NCBI GenBank assembly: GCA_039030125.1
Contig: JBCCEV010000078.1
Location: forward strand, 1-19,615
Reading direction: 5' to 3'
DNA length: 19,615 nt
Source of the DNA: JBCCEV01 sp039030125
Lineage (GTDB): Bacteria; Pseudomonadota; Gammaproteobacteria; Ga0077536
Shown here: in pieces, positions 1 to 7,358 of the stretch
How the letters are laid out: each line of letters begins with the position of its first letter
Position numbering within the stretch: the first letter of the stretch is position 1
Notes under the pieces: generated by a model
The model's input: only the letters and a program-made list of their open reading frames with translations
Database searches by the model: none
Told to the model about the DNA's origin: nothing
Position numbers and translations under genes: made by a program

Positions 1-168
1 GTGAACAAGCATCCCGCCAAGCCGCTACCGCCTTTGGAGCGCGCATTTTTAACAATGGTGCTATCCCAACAAGGTCAGGAAGTTGTCATTAAAGACGGTT
101 ACATCCCCTTGCCGGCCAAGGTCGTTGATAAAGTGCTCGGCTCAATGTTGAGCGACGTATCGAGCTAG
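1..168 (+). CDS. pstS: PstS-like phosphate ABC transporter substrate-binding protein, C-terminal fragment
   Basis: This is the last 55 residues of a reading frame that is open at the left window edge and stops with TAG at 166-168. The visible end contains LPPLERAFLTMVLSQQGQE followed by a DGYIPLPAK segment, which resembles the C-terminus of periplasmic phosphate-binding PstS proteins, where the closing helix is preceded by a conserved GYIPLP-type turn. PstS delivers phosphate to the PstCAB transporter. The start, signal peptide and phosphate-binding residues lie outside the window, so the family call rests on this tail only. No Rho-independent terminator is visible between its stop and the tRNA gene (169-261). 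The only short ATG frame there (175 onward, 33 codons) runs into the tRNA and is not believable as a gene. Confidence 0.62.
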   Translation: MNKHPAKPLPPLERAFLTMVLSQQGQEVVIKDGYIPLPAKVVDKVLGSMLSDVSS

Positions 169-261
169 GCGGCCATGCGCCCGGTTATGCGAGGTCTTCG
201 TAGAGAGTTTTGGAAAAACACCTACGTCAAGAAGTCTATCAACGGTAAGTGTTTGAAAAGA

Positions 262-337
262 TGGTGGGTCGTGTAGGGCTCGAACCTACGACCATCGGAT
301 TAAAAGTCCGGTGCTCTACCAACTGAGCTAACGACCC
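262..337 (-). tRNA. tRNA-Lys, anticodon TTT
   Basis: Read on the minus strand, this 76-base unit begins GGGTCGT, has a D-arm GCTCAGTTGGTAGAGC, an anticodon loop CTTTTAA (plus-strand 300-306, anticodon TTT at 302-304), a T-arm with GGTTCGAGCC, and an acceptor strand ACGACCC pairing with the 5' end. The final CCA is encoded (TGG on the plus strand at 262-264). All arms pair as expected, and the sequence is close to the well-known bacterial tRNA-Lys. It is transcribed opposite to the flanking protein genes. A tRNA-Lys also sits close to the tol-que cluster in Pseudomonas, as far as I recall. Confidence 0.97.
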
Positions 338-354
338 GCAGGAGAAGGCGCGCG

Positions 355-383
355 ATCCTAGCGAATCTCGATTGAGCTGTACA
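355..383 (-). promoter_or_regulatory. Possible sigma70 promoter for tRNA-Lys
   Basis: On the minus strand a TGTACA box (378-383) and a TAGGAT box (355-360) are separated by 17 bases, each matching 4 of 6 consensus bases. The bases just after the -10 box are G/C only (CGCGCGCC), the kind of discriminator usual for stringently controlled stable-RNA promoters. The predicted transcription start lies about 10 bases before the mature tRNA end. This is inferred from pattern alone. Confidence 0.4.
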
Positions 384-415
384 TGCGCGAGTGCTTTTTA
401 CGCTATGCCAGGGGC

Positions 416-444
416 TTGAAATTTCGCCCTAGCACCCGTATACC
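416..444 (+). promoter_or_regulatory. Possible sigma70 promoter upstream of the FmdB-type gene
   Basis: A TTGAAA box (416-421, 5 of 6 matches) and a TATACC box (439-444, 4 of 6) are 17 bases apart, about 30 bases before the FmdB start codon. It could be the first promoter of the fmdB-aspS transcript. The -10 lacks the final T, so the call is tentative. Confidence 0.38.
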
Positions 445-473
445 CCTGTGCGCCTATATCAGAGTCTTTTGTG

Positions 474-803
474 ATGCCAATCTACGAATATCAGTGCGGT
501 GACTGCGGCCATCAGTTTGAGATCATGCAGAAGATGTCGGACGACCGCCTCAGTACCTGCCCGGAGTGTGCGGCGGAGTCGCTGCAGAAATTGATTTCAA
601 AGGTTGGATTTCAGCTCAAGGGCACGGGTTGGTATGAAACGGATTTTAAAAATAACGGCAAGAAACCGGCTGACGGTAAGAGCGACGACGGTGGGTCCAA
701 GAAAGAGGATGGGGCCAAAGACAACAAAAAAGCGGACACTGGTAAGCCTGACTCCGCAAAAAAAGAGACAAAATCAAGCGCCTCCGCGTCTCCCAGCGAG
801 TAG
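474..803 (+). CDS. FmdB family zinc-ribbon protein
   Basis: The 109-residue product starts MPIYEYQC, the hallmark opening of the FmdB/CxxC_CxxC small zinc-ribbon family, so I take ATG 474 rather than the GTG immediately before it at 471. Two CxxC pairs (C8/C11 and C29/C32) should bind one zinc ion. Residues 1-60 form the conserved ribbon with an LKGTGWYETDFK segment. The remaining roughly 50 residues are a hydrophilic, Lys/Asp/Ser-rich low-complexity tail that is probably disordered. The family's function is not firmly established; a regulatory role was proposed for the founding member. A gene of this type directly before aspS is a recurring gammaproteobacterial arrangement. No strong Shine-Dalgarno sequence is seen. 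Confidence 0.9.
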   Translation: MPIYEYQCGDCGHQFEIMQKMSDDRLSTCPECAAESLQKLISKVGFQLKGTGWYETDFKNNGKKPADGKSDDGGSKKEDGAKDNKKADTGKPDSAKKETKSSASASPSE

Positions 804-821
804 TTTCAGCCGCGCTCGCGT

Positions 822-851
822 TTGCGGCACTGCAACGTCATCTCGTATCAT
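822..851 (+). promoter_or_regulatory. Possible promoter upstream of aspS
   Basis: TATCAT at 846-851 matches 5 of 6 bases of the -10 consensus. A weak TTGCGG box (822-827) lies 18 bases upstream. It would give aspS its own start separate from the zinc-ribbon gene, with a leader of about 45 bases. Weak, pattern-only evidence. Confidence 0.28.
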
Positions 852-868
852 GCCGCGCTCCTAAAGAT

Positions 869-883
869 GCCCCATGGTGGGGC
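869..883 (+). other. Small GC hairpin in the aspS leader
   Basis: GCCCCA (869-874) and TGGGGC (878-883) form a perfect six-base-pair stem around a TGG loop, 19 bases before the aspS start. There is no T-run after it, so it is not an intrinsic terminator. It might shape ribosome access or pausing, but no function is shown. An ATG at 867, in frame with aspS, overlaps the stem. Confidence 0.35.
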
Positions 884-902
884 GGTCGTCTTCGAGAACA
901 CC

Positions 903-2696
903 ATGAGAGATCACTATTGTGGCGAACTGCGCGCTGACGCCATCGGCGAGGAAGTGACGCTGTGTGGGTGGGTTCACAATCGCCGTGATCACGGTGGCGT
1001 GATTTTTATTGATTTGCGCGATCGTGAAGGCGTCGCCCAAATTGTGATCGACCCAGACACCCCCGAAGCATTCGCCACCGCCGATCGGGCCCGTAACGAG
1101 TACGTCTTACGCGCTCGGGGTAAAGTTCGCGCGCGTCCCGATGGCACCGTAAACCCAGAAAAACCAACGGGCGAGATCGAGGTGCTGGTCAAGGACCTCG
1201 AGGTTCTCAACAGTGCCGAGACACCACCTTTTCAACTCGACGATGAGGGGGTACACGAAGACAACCGGCTGCGGTATCGATACATCGATTTGCGCACCGA
1301 TCGCATGCGTGAAAACATCATCTTGCGCGCCCAAATCACCCGTGCGCTACGCGATTTCCTCGAGCAAGAGGGATTTTTGGAAATCGAAACCCCGATGCTC
1401 ACCAAGGCAACGCCTGAAGGCGCGCGCGACTACCTGGTGCCGAGCCGCACGCAAGGTGGACGCTTTTTCGCGTTGCCGCAGTCCCCGCAATTATTCAAGC
1501 AGCTTTTGATGATGTCGGGCTTCGATCGGTACTACCAGGTCGTGCGTTGTTTCCGCGACGAAGACCTGCGTGCTGATCGCCAACCCGAATTCACACAACT
1601 CGATATCGAGCTCTCATTTGTTGACGAGGCCATCATTACTGAATTGATGGAGTCCATGATCAGGACGCTCTTCAAAGCCGTGTTAAATATCGATCTCAGC
1701 GATCCCTTTCCGAGGCTCACCTACGCCGATGCCGTGGCCCGTTACGGTATTGATCGCCCGGATCTGCGCAATCCTCTGGAACTCGTTGAGGTTGGTGACT
1801 TAATGCAGGACGTTGAGTTCAAAGTGTTCGCTGAGCCCGCCAAACAGCTCGATGGGCGCGTCGCAGCGCTCCGCGCACCCGGGGCGGGCGCACTGACCCG
1901 CAAGCAGATCGATGAATACACTGAATTTGTTGGTAACCACGGCGCCAAGGGGCTGGCCTATATCAAGGTCAACGATCTGAGTGCCGGCCGCGAGGGCCTG
2001 CAATCGCCAATTCTGAAATTCCTGCCCGATGAAGTCATCACCGCAATCATGGACCGTTGCGGTGCGCACAATGGGGATTTGATTTTTTTTGGGGCCGATC
2101 GCGCGCAGATTGTGAATGACTCGTTGGGCGCGCTGCGCAACAAGGTCGCCGCGGATCTCGGTTTGGTCGAAGATACGTGGCGCCCCGTGTGGGTGGTTGA
2201 CTTCCCAATGTTTGACTGGAATGCCGATGACAAACGCTGGGAGGCGCTGCATCACCCTTTTACCGCACCGGTTGCAAGCGCATCAGAGGTGGCTGGCGAT
2301 CCCGGTGGTGCATTGTCCCGTGCTTATGACTTGGTCTTAAATGGCACCGAAATCGGCGGCGGTTCAATTCGTATCCATCAGGCCGAAATGCAATCCCAAG
2401 TCTTCGAATTGCTGGATATCGGCGCTGAACAAGCGCGCACCAAGTTCGGTTTTTTGCTCGATGCCTTGAAATACGGATGCCCACCACATGGCGGGATCGC
2501 GTTCGGACTTGACCGTCTGGTGGCGCTTATTGCTGGAGAAGCCTCCATTCGCGATGTGATTGCTTTCCCCAAAACCCAAACCGCGAGCTGCCCGCTCACC
2601 GGAGCACCGGCTGACGTTCCTGAACGCCAGCTTCGCGACTTGTCGATCCGTGTTCGCAAGTCCACAAGCGATAAAGAAAACGAATCGACGACTTGA
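903..2696 (+). CDS. aspS: Aspartate--tRNA ligase (AspRS), bacterial type
   Basis: This class II aminoacyl-tRNA synthetase (597 residues) attaches aspartate to tRNA in the cytoplasm. The start at ATG 903 gives MRDHYCGEL, which aligns with the N-terminus of E. coli AspRS; an in-frame ATG at 867 would add 12 unconserved residues. The anticodon-binding OB domain covers about residues 1-105. The catalytic core carries the class II motif 2 (FRDEDLRADRQPEFTQLD), the bacterial-type GAD insertion in the middle, and motif 3 near the C-terminus (FGLDRLV). The OB domain has His30 where the E. coli enzyme has Leu30, and Gly81 in the following loop. This is the pattern known for non-discriminating AspRS of Pseudomonas type, which also charges tRNA-Asn. 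The gene follows the zinc-ribbon gene and precedes nadA by 53 bases. A run of eight T (2083-2090) lies inside the gene, and the frame is intact. Confidence 0.98.
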   Translation: MRDHYCGELRADAIGEEVTLCGWVHNRRDHGGVIFIDLRDREGVAQIVIDPDTPEAFATADRARNEYVLRARGKVRARPDGTVNPEKPTGEIEVLVKDLEVLNSAETPPFQLDDEGVHEDNRLRYRYIDLRTDRMRENIILRAQITRALRDFLEQEGFLEIETPMLTKATPEGARDYLVPSRTQGGRFFALPQSPQLFKQLLMMSGFDRYYQVVRCFRDEDLRADRQPEFTQLDIELSFVDEAIITELMESMIRTLFKAVLNIDLSDPFPRLTYADAVARYGIDRPDLRNPLELVEVGDLMQDVEFKVFAEPAKQLDGRVAALRAPGAGALTRKQIDEYTEFVGNHGAKGLAYIKVNDLSAGREGLQSPILKFLPDEVITAIMDRCGAHNGDLIFFGADRAQIVNDSLGALRNKVAADLGLVEDTWRPVWVVDFPMFDWNADDKRWEALHHPFTAPVASASEVAGDPGGALSRAYDLVLNGTEIGGGSIRIHQAEMQSQVFELLDIGAEQARTKFGFLLDALKYGCPPHGGIAFGLDRLVALIAGEASIRDVIAFPKTQTASCPLTGAPADVPERQLRDLSIRVRKSTSDKENESTT

Positions 2697-2749
2697 GTTT
2701 ATTGCCTTAGATACCCATATTTCCTTGAGAGGCATAAGCTGGTAGGCCG

Positions 2750-3838
2750 ATGACCGACGCCGCTATTCGTGAATCAATATCCAACGTGGTTACCGCCAGG
2801 CCGCCCATTGTCGTGCCGCCAACGCACACCGAATCGTTGGACCTCGCCGAGCGCGAGATGCTGCGTGACGAGATTAAGACCCTGCTCGCCCAGAAAAAGG
2901 GCGTTTTGGTTGCCCATTACTACACCGATCCCGAGCTTCAGCGTTTAGCCGACGAAACGGGCGGTCACGTATCAGATTCCCTGGATATGGCGCGTTTTGG
3001 TCACGAACACGCCGCGCAGCTTCTGGTCGTGGCGGGCGTTCGTTTCATGGGCGAGACGGCCAAGATCCTGAATCCCGAAAAGCGCGTGTTGATGCCGGAT
3101 TTGAGCGCCGATTGTTCTCTTGACCGAGGCTGCCCGCCGCAAGAGTTTGCCGCATTTTGCGACCAGCACCCCGAGCGTACCGTCGTGGTCTACGCCAACA
3201 CCAGCGCCGCGGTAAAGGCGCGAGCCGACTGGATGGTGACCTCCGGCAGCGCGCTCGAAGTTGTCCGTGCTTTGCATGAGCGCGGCGAGAAGATTCTCTG
3301 GGCACCCGATCGATATCTTGGCGACTACATTCGGCACAACACCGGCGCGGATATGTTGTTATGGAACGGTGCGTGCGTGGTGCACGAAGAGTTTAAGGGC
3401 CAGGAACTCAAGCAACTGCGTGCTCAAAACCCCGAGGCCGACGTTCTGGTGCATCCCGAATCGCCGCCCTCGGTCATCGAGCAAGCGGATTACGTGGGGT
3501 CGACTTCAGGCCTCATCAATGCGGTTAAGACTCGCGCGGCACAAACCTTTATCGTGGCAACGGATAAGGGCATTTTTTATAAAATGCGCGCCGCAGCGCC
3601 TGATAAAAATCTGCTCGAAGCGCCCACCAGCGGCAAGAGCGCGACCTGCCATAGCTGTGCGGCCTGTCCTTGGATGGCGATGAATGGGCTTAAGAAATTG
3701 CGCGATACGTTGCGTGAGGAAACCAATTGCGTGGAAGTCGCACCCGAGATCAGGCGTCAGGCCTTGCGGCCGATCAAGCGGTTGCTCGATTTTTCAGCGT
3801 CCTCCAAGCAGATAATTTACGGTAACAACGACGCATAA
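2750..3838 (+). CDS. nadA: Quinolinate synthase NadA
   Basis: NadA condenses iminoaspartate with dihydroxyacetone phosphate to make quinolinate, the first committed ring of de novo NAD synthesis. It acts with NadB, which is not in the window. The 362-residue protein matches the E. coli-type family throughout: VAHYYTDPELQ, GVRFMGETAKIL, VVYANTSAAVKARADW, IVATDKGIFYKM. The three cysteines that hold the [4Fe-4S] cluster in this family correspond to C122, C209 and C306, the last in a CxxCxxC array (C300, C303, C306). The N-terminus is about 15 residues longer than in E. coli. GGTAGG precedes the start by a few bases. Its place between aspS and yebC is not the usual arrangement, and the 53-base gap upstream contains only a poor promoter match (TTGAGT...CATATT). 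Confidence 0.98.
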   Translation: MTDAAIRESISNVVTARPPIVVPPTHTESLDLAEREMLRDEIKTLLAQKKGVLVAHYYTDPELQRLADETGGHVSDSLDMARFGHEHAAQLLVVAGVRFMGETAKILNPEKRVLMPDLSADCSLDRGCPPQEFAAFCDQHPERTVVVYANTSAAVKARADWMVTSGSALEVVRALHERGEKILWAPDRYLGDYIRHNTGADMLLWNGACVVHEEFKGQELKQLRAQNPEADVLVHPESPPSVIEQADYVGSTSGLINAVKTRAAQTFIVATDKGIFYKMRAAAPDKNLLEAPTSGKSATCHSCAACPWMAMNGLKKLRDTLREETNCVEVAPEIRRQALRPIKRLLDFSASSKQIIYGNNDA

Positions 3839-3912
3839 CTTCTCGAAGACGCTGCAAATTACGCCATGATTTGCGAAAATGACAGCCGCCTTTTAAAACA
3901 CGCTCTAAAGGA

Positions 3913-4662
3913 ATGGCTGGACACAGTAAATGGGCGAATATTCGCCATCGCAAGGGTCGCCAGGACGCGAAGCGCGGCAAGCTTTTTACTCGCTTGATTC
4001 GCGAAATCACGGTTGCTGCTCGTCTCGGCGGCGGCGACGCAAATGCTAACCCGCGACTGCGCGCTGCTATCGACAACGCGCTCGGCAACAACATGCCCAA
4101 AGACACCATCGATCGCGCGGTGGCGCGGGGTTCGGGCGCGGCCGACGGGGAGAATTTCGACGAGATCCGTTACGAAGGCTATGGTCCGGGGGGAACAGCG
4201 GTGATGGTCGATTGCATGACCGACAATCGTAATCGTACCGTCGCCGAAGTCCGGCATGTGTTCACGAAGTGCGGCGGTAATCTCGGCACTGATGGCTCGG
4301 TTTCTTACATGTTTAAAAAGGTGGGGCTGCTTAATTTCAGTGACACCGCCGATGAAGAAACGGTGATGGATATGGCGCTCGAAGCCGGCGCCGATGATGT
4401 GATCAGCGCCGGTGATGGTTCGTTTGAAGTGCTTACCGATCCCGACGCCTTCACCGAGGTAAAAGACGCGATGGTGAGCGCAGGCTTGGAGCCCGAAAGC
4501 GCGGAGGTCACGATGCGCGCGGATAATGCAAGTGAACTCGACCTTGATGCCGCCGGTAAGATGATGCGCATGCTTGATATGCTCGAAGACCTCGACGATG
4601 TTCAAAAGGTTTATTCCAATGCGGGTATATCGGACGACATCTTGGCCGAACTCGATCTCTAG
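3913..4662 (+). CDS. yebC: YebC/PmpR family protein (TACO1 family)
   Basis: The 249-residue product opens MAGHSKWANIRHRKGRQD, the signature of the YebC family. It continues with the AIDNALGNNMPKDTIDRAV segment and ends with the usual DVQKVYSNA motif, so it is full length. Members have been described as DNA-binding transcriptional regulators (PmpR in Pseudomonas) and, more recently, as translation factors that help ribosomes through difficult proline-rich stretches; sequence does not decide between these. AAAGGA ends four bases before the ATG and is a good ribosome-binding site. The gene stands just before ruvC, a standard association. The 74-base gap after nadA holds no LexA-type CTGT-N8-ACAG box that I could find. 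Confidence 0.97.
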   Translation: MAGHSKWANIRHRKGRQDAKRGKLFTRLIREITVAARLGGGDANANPRLRAAIDNALGNNMPKDTIDRAVARGSGAADGENFDEIRYEGYGPGGTAVMVDCMTDNRNRTVAEVRHVFTKCGGNLGTDGSVSYMFKKVGLLNFSDTADEETVMDMALEAGADDVISAGDGSFEVLTDPDAFTEVKDAMVSAGLEPESAEVTMRADNASELDLDAAGKMMRMLDMLEDLDDVQKVYSNAGISDDILAELDL

Positions 4663-4674
4663 GCATCGGCGAGC

Positions 4675-5178
4675 TTGACCACCATCTTAGGCATCGATCC
4701 CGGATCCCGCATCACTGGGTTCGGGGTGGTGCGGATGGATGGTCACCGCGCGGAATACGTTGAGGCCGGTTGCATCAAGGTTACCGACCGCTCGCTGCCA
4801 CGGCGGCTCGCTGAGATCTTTTCCGAATTAGGAGAGGCGATCGAACGTCTGCGACCGGATGAGGTCGCGATCGAAAAGGTTTTTGTTCACGCCAATGTCG
4901 ATTCGGCGCTAAAACTGGGCCAGGCCCGAGGCGCCGCGATAGTCGCGGCCGCGAATAATGGTTTGGCCGTCGCTGAGTACTCGCCAAACGAAATCAAGCA
5001 AGCCATCGTCGGTCGCGGCCACGCTGACAAGCAGCAGGTGCAACATATGGTGCGCGCCTTGTTGAGCTTGGAGAAAGCACCACAAGCCGATGCTGCCGAT
5101 GCGCTCGCGGTTGCCCTGTGTCACGCGCATACCCGCCAAGGGGTTGCGAGCTTGGCGATAGCGAGTTTGCAACGATGA
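4675..5178 (+). CDS. ruvC: Crossover junction endodeoxyribonuclease RuvC
   Basis: RuvC is the dimeric resolvase that nicks Holliday junctions delivered by RuvAB. The RNase H-like fold is clear: GIDPGS at the N-terminus and four acidic catalytic residues at D8, E67 (AIEKVF), D139 and D142 (QADAADALAVAL), corresponding to E. coli D7, E66, D138 and D141. Length 167 residues, normal for the family. The start must be TTG 4675: the frame is the same as yebC, whose stop lies only 12 bases upstream, and no ATG or GTG lies between. The stop overlaps the ruvA start as ATGA (5175-5178), so the two are translationally coupled. Confidence 0.97.
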   Translation: MTTILGIDPGSRITGFGVVRMDGHRAEYVEAGCIKVTDRSLPRRLAEIFSELGEAIERLRPDEVAIEKVFVHANVDSALKLGQARGAAIVAAANNGLAVAEYSPNEIKQAIVGRGHADKQQVQHMVRALLSLEKAPQADAADALAVALCHAHTRQGVASLAIASLQR

Positions 5179-5783
5179 TCGGTCGGCTTCGAGGGACCCT
5201 AATCGCCAAAAACCCGCCGTCTCTGCTTATCGAATGCGCTGGCGTGGGCTATGAAGTCGAAGCTCCGATGACCACGATCTACGAGATCGGACAGCTTGAT
5301 GGCGAGGTCACATTGTTTACCCATTTAGTGGTTCGTGACGATGCGCACCTGCTGTTTGGTTTTTCCTCTGATTCCGAACGCCGCATGTTTCGCGCGCTGC
5401 TTAAAGTCAGTGGGATCGGCGCGCGCATGGCCTTGGCGATCTTGTCCGGTATGGACGCCAAGGCATTTGCCGAATGCATCCACGCTGGCGACACGGCACG
5501 CTTAACTGCCGTTCCCGGCGTAGGAAAAAAAACCGCGGAGCGTTTGATCGTGGAAATGCGAGATCGCGTTGCAGATTGGCAACCGCAGGTTAGCGCGGTT
5601 GTGAACGCGTCGAGCGCACCACACAGTGTCTCGGCTGGCAATCCAGCGAACGACGCGATCAGCGGTCTAATCGCTTTGGGTTACAAGCCCCAGGAAGCCA
5701 GTAAATATGTCCTCGCGGTGGACACCGAGGGGCTATCGAGTGAGGCGATCATTAAAGAGGTGCTGCGGACGTTGGTGAACTAA
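5175..5783 (+). CDS. ruvA: Holliday junction branch migration complex subunit RuvA
   Basis: RuvA binds four-way junctions as a tetramer and loads RuvB. The 202-residue protein starts MIGRLRGTL, as in other RuvA proteins, at the ATG overlapping the ruvC stop. The N-terminal OB domain covers about residues 1-62. The double helix-hairpin-helix region includes VSGIGARMALAIL and VPGVGKKTAERLIVEM. The C-terminal domain III, which touches RuvB, covers about 155-202 and includes ALGYKPQEASK. The GKKT turn of the second hairpin is coded across eight consecutive A (5525-5532), a sequence prone to slippage: gain or loss of one base in the transcript would end the protein after 139 or 123 residues, without domain III. 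Confidence 0.97.
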   Translation: MIGRLRGTLIAKNPPSLLIECAGVGYEVEAPMTTIYEIGQLDGEVTLFTHLVVRDDAHLLFGFSSDSERRMFRALLKVSGIGARMALAILSGMDAKAFAECIHAGDTARLTAVPGVGKKTAERLIVEMRDRVADWQPQVSAVVNASSAPHSVSAGNPANDAISGLIALGYKPQEASKYVLAVDTEGLSSEAIIKEVLRTLVN

Positions 5784-5850
5784 TGCGCAGCGTCGCGATC
5801 GCATGTCGCCTTAACCCGTTCAGGGTCATTGAGACGTCCTTGTCATTAAC

Positions 5851-6927
5851 GTGAATTCTGAAAGCGAAGATAAGCAGCGTTTTACGACCGCCCTTGAGCG
5901 TGATGAAGACACGCTTGAAGATGGCGCGATCCGCCCTAAGTTCCTGGCTGATTATATTGGCCAGGCGCCCGTTCATGAACAAATGGAAATCTTCATCGAC
6001 GCCGCGCGTCGGCGTAACGAGGCGCTCGATCATGTGCTGATTTTCGGCCCGCCCGGATTGGGTAAGACCACCTTGGCCAACATCATAGCGAACGAAATGG
6101 GGGTCAATCTCCGTCAAACCGCCGGTCCCGTGCTTGAGCGGGCTGGTGATTTAGCAGCGTTGCTAACCAATCTCGAAGCAAACGATGTGCTTTTCATCGA
6201 TGAGATCCATCGCTTAAGCCCGGTCGTGGAAGAGATCCTTTATCCGGCGATGGAGGATTACCAACTCGACATCATGATCGGCGAGGGGCCGGCGGCTCGT
6301 GCCATCAAACTCGACCTGCCCCGCTTCACGCTGGTTGGCGCAACCACGCGCGCTGGCTTGTTGACCTCGCCGCTGCGCGATCGTTTCGGCATCGTGCAAC
6401 GTTTGGAGTTCTATACCGTTGATGATCTCGCGTCGATCGTACTGCGCTCGGCGAAAATCCTAGGTGTTTCCATCGACGACACCGGCGCGCGTGAAATAGC
6501 GCGGCGCTCACGCGGGACACCACGAATTGCGAATCGTCTGCTGCGCCGAGCGCGCGATTACGCCGAGGTAAAGGCCGATGGTCATCTTGAAGAGAATGTC
6601 GCGAGCCGCGCGCTCGACATGCTTAACGTCGATGAGCATGGTTTTGACGTTATGGATCGCAAGTTACTGTTGGCCATTATCCAAAAATTCGATGGCGGCC
6701 CGGTCGGCATCGACTCACTAGCCGCGGCCATCGGCGAAGAACGCGGCACGATTGAGGATGTGCTTGAGCCTTATCTGATACAACAAGGTTTCATGATGCG
6801 CACGCCGCGCGGGCGCGTCGCGACCCGCAGCGCGTGGTCTCACTTCGATATGAGCATGCCCGCGCAGGCACACGATCCCGCGATAAGCGATCTCTTTGAT
6901 CAATCCGGATCCGATGCATCGCAATGA
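5851..6927 (+). CDS. ruvB: Holliday junction branch migration ATPase RuvB
   Basis: RuvB is the AAA+ hexameric motor that drives branch migration with RuvA. The 358-residue product shows Walker A GPPGLGKTT (Lys72), Walker B LFIDEIH (D117, E118), the sensor segment GATTRAG and the arginine-rich RGTPRIANRLLRR stretch, then the C-terminal winged-helix domain ending in TPRGR. GTG 5851 is taken as start because the first in-frame ATG (Met45) would remove conserved sequence; no clear Shine-Dalgarno precedes it. The N-terminus is rich in acidic residues and somewhat longer than in E. coli. The 67-base gap after ruvA holds a GCGATCGC palindrome (5795-5802) but no recognisable promoter or SOS box. Confidence 0.98.
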   Translation: MNSESEDKQRFTTALERDEDTLEDGAIRPKFLADYIGQAPVHEQMEIFIDAARRRNEALDHVLIFGPPGLGKTTLANIIANEMGVNLRQTAGPVLERAGDLAALLTNLEANDVLFIDEIHRLSPVVEEILYPAMEDYQLDIMIGEGPAARAIKLDLPRFTLVGATTRAGLLTSPLRDRFGIVQRLEFYTVDDLASIVLRSAKILGVSIDDTGAREIARRSRGTPRIANRLLRRARDYAEVKADGHLEENVASRALDMLNVDEHGFDVMDRKLLLAIIQKFDGGPVGIDSLAAAIGEERGTIEDVLEPYLIQQGFMMRTPRGRVATRSAWSHFDMSMPAQAHDPAISDLFDQSGSDASQ

Positions 6928-6944
6928 ACATCACGGGCGCTTAA

Positions 6945-7343
6945 GTGTCGAAGCTGACGAAGCTAAATATCACCGTCTATTACGAAGATACGGACGCCGC
7001 TGGCGTTGTCTATCACGCAAACTATTTGAAGTTTATGGAGCGCGGGCGCACAGAGTGGTTGCGCAAGCTCGGCTTCGAGCAGCGCCTGCTGTCCATACGC
7101 ACTGGCGTCATGTTCGTGATTCATAAAAGCACCTTGAAATTTGTCAAACCAGCACGGCTCGACGATCAACTAACCGTGAATACCGAGGTCGAGGCTGTGC
7201 ATGGGGCTAGCATCACATTCAAGCAATCGGTGCGATCGAGCGCGGACGATCTACTCTGCGAGGGAGCGAATCAAATCGCCTGCGTTGACGTTGAATCGCT
7301 GGCCCCTTGCCGGATACCCCAAGAACTGAGACAGGCTTTGTGA
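6945..7343 (+). CDS. ybgC: YbgC family acyl-CoA thioesterase (Tol-Pal associated)
   Basis: This 132-residue hot-dog-fold protein has the YbgC/4-hydroxybenzoyl-CoA thioesterase signature YYEDTDAAGVVYHANYLKF near the N-terminus, with the presumed catalytic Asp at residue 17 and a conserved His at 24. The family hydrolyses acyl-CoA thioesters. In E. coli it associates with acyl carrier protein and phospholipid synthesis enzymes. It is nearly always the first gene of the tol-pal cluster, as here, 15 bases before tolQ. GTG 6945 is the start that gives a normal family length; the ribosome-binding site is weak. Confidence 0.96.
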   Translation: MSKLTKLNITVYYEDTDAAGVVYHANYLKFMERGRTEWLRKLGFEQRLLSIRTGVMFVIHKSTLKFVKPARLDDQLTVNTEVEAVHGASITFKQSVRSSADDLLCEGANQIACVDVESLAPCRIPQELRQAL

Positions 7344-7358
7344 GAAAAGGGGCCAAGA

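Noticed and set aside
175..276. Small 33-codon ORF between the PstS-like gene and the tRNA
   Set aside because: It ends inside the tRNA gene and shows no ribosome-binding site or recognisable motif.
262..337. tRNA-Lys as an integration site for a mobile element
   Set aside because: No integrase gene and no repeat of the tRNA 3' end were noticed elsewhere in the window; the flanking genes are housekeeping.
867..902. Longer AspRS start at ATG 867
   Set aside because: The added 12 residues do not match known AspRS N-termini, while the protein from 903 aligns from its first residue.
3859..4605. 248-codon minus-strand open frame opposite yebC
   Set aside because: His/Ile-rich antisense shadow of a highly conserved gene, with no ribosome-binding site or family features.
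3839..5850. LexA/SOS box controlling ruv genes
   Set aside because: I searched the gaps before yebC, ruvC and ruvB by eye and found no CTGT-N8-ACAG arrangement.
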